Assembly (NCBI RefSeq): GCF_014653155.1
Contig: NZ_BNAF01000009.1
Coordinates: 1-64,000, forward strand
Reading direction: 5' to 3'
Length of the DNA stretch: 64,000 bases
DNA from: Sphingobacterium griseoflavum
Lineage (GTDB): Bacteria > Bacteroidota > Bacteroidia > Sphingobacteriales > Sphingobacteriaceae
Shown: piece by piece, positions 63,347-64,000 of the stretch
Position numbering within the stretch: position 1 is the stretch's first letter
Layout: the number at the start of each line of letters is the position of its first letter
The notes under the pieces: generated by a model
The model's database searches: none
What the model was told of the DNA's origin: nothing
What the model saw: only the letters and a program-made list of their open reading frames with translations
Made by a program: the position numbers and the translations under genes

Positions 63347-64000
63347 TGATGAGAAGTGCATTAGTAACAGGCGGATCGCGAGGCATCGGACGGGCAATAT
63401 GTAAAAAGTTGGCGTTCGAATTGGGCTATCATGTGCTTATAAATTATCAGGGAAATGAAGCCGCCGCACAGGAAACATTGACCATGATCGAAGAAGGCGG
63501 GGGGACAGGAGAAATCTTGAAGTTCGATGTTGGGGACAGTGGAGCGGTGCACGATGTATTAGCTTCGTGGTCAGCAGCGCATCCGGATGCTGTCGTTGAA
63601 GTCATCGTCAATAATGCCGGGATTGCAAGAGACGGTCTTTTCATGTGGATGACCCCAGAAGATTGGTCTACCGTGCTCCACACCTCCTTGCAGGGCTTCT
63701 ATAATGTGACAAACTTTTTTATCCAAAAGTTGTTACGTAAACGTTATGGCAGGATTATCAATATGGTTTCTGTTTCGGGGGTCAAGGGAACGGCAGGGCA
63801 AGTCAACTATTCGGCGGCAAAGGCCGGCGTGATCGGTGCAACAAAGGCCTTAGCGCAGGAGGTGGCGAAACGAAATATTACGGTGAACGCTGTGGCCCCG
63901 GGTTTCATTCGGACAGAGATGACCAAGGAAATGGATGAAAAGGAACTGGCAAAGATGATACCAGTCAACCGTTTCGGAGAAGCGGAAGAAGTGGCCGATT
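63346..64000 (+). CDS. fabG: 3-oxoacyl-ACP reductase (FabG-type SDR), partial
   Basis: The first 218 residues are visible and the gene continues past the window. NADPH-binding TGGSRGIGRAI (about 9-19), NNAGIARDG (about 87-95), catalytic Ser in VSVSG, the YSAAKAG Tyr/Lys pair (about 158-164) and the PGFIRTEMT loop are all present. It follows the ammonia-lyase gene directly, so it probably reduces the growing polyene chain of the aryl-polyene/flexirubin pathway. The start may be ATG 63346 or 63349. Confidence 0.9.
   Translation, partial: MMRSALVTGGSRGIGRAICKKLAFELGYHVLINYQGNEAAAQETLTMIEEGGGTGEILKFDVGDSGAVHDVLASWSAAHPDAVVEVIVNNAGIARDGLFMWMTPEDWSTVLHTSLQGFYNVTNFFIQKLLRKRYGRIINMVSVSGVKGTAGQVNYSAAKAGVIGATKALAQEVAKRNITVNAVAPGFIRTEMTKEMDEKELAKMIPVNRFGEAEEVAD

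Overview
The window is a chromosomal stretch of a Bacteroidota bacterium, most likely family Sphingobacteriaceae. The evidence is a 14-gene NADH:quinone oxidoreductase operon with separate nuoC and nuoD and a short nuoG, an ExbB-ExbD-ExbD-TonB operon, a DUF5686 outer-membrane protein, near absence of Shine-Dalgarno sequences, promoters of the TAnnTTTG type, and a flexirubin-type pigment locus at the right edge. No tRNA, rRNA, insertion sequence, prophage or CRISPR array was seen. Nearly all of it is dense core genome.

Layout: 1-2028 (minus) holds a DsbD-type thiol reductase, a free-standing DsbD-alpha-like domain protein and a biotin ligase. 2044-5902 (plus) holds rsfS, ftsH, a LUD-domain protein and a rhomboid protease; yifB converges from the minus strand. 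7653-8973 is a three-gene envelope operon (YtxH, holin-X-like, unknown). Then come GDP-L-fucose synthase (minus), trmB (plus) and an RDD membrane protein (minus). 11608-17793 is a tightly overlapped six-gene operon: SpoIIM family, polytopic membrane protein, DUF4129, DUF4350, MoxR ATPase and DUF58. metK (minus) follows, with a folded leader. A lipid kinase and a SUI1/YciH factor precede the TonB energy operon (21156-27291), which also carries a PstS-like lipoprotein and a TPR protein. 27395-40426 is nuoABCDEFGHIJKLMN.

40599-52213 holds housekeeping and envelope genes: DUF5686, enoyl-CoA hydratase, AI-2E family permease, M28 peptidase, pgi, prfB with its programmed +1 frameshift, dcd, a phosphopantetheinyl transferase and a TPR protein. 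52586-60393 has a tail-specific protease, a sugar MFS transporter, a thioesterase/DinB/histidine-kinase operon (minus) and gltX. The right end (60444-64000) has a halogenase-like flavoprotein diverging from a tyrosine ammonia-lyase and a FabG-type reductase, probably the start of an aryl-polyene/flexirubin cluster.

The most interesting non-coding signal is the metK leader, which can fold as a compact three-way junction starting at the predicted transcription start. Other signals are a 12-bp inverted repeat over the sugar-transporter promoter, helically phased repeats and mutually exclusive hairpins upstream of the tail-specific protease, and a nested inverted repeat before the SpoIIM-MoxR-DUF58 operon. 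The best candidate for a poorly described protein system is that SpoIIM-MoxR-DUF58 operon.
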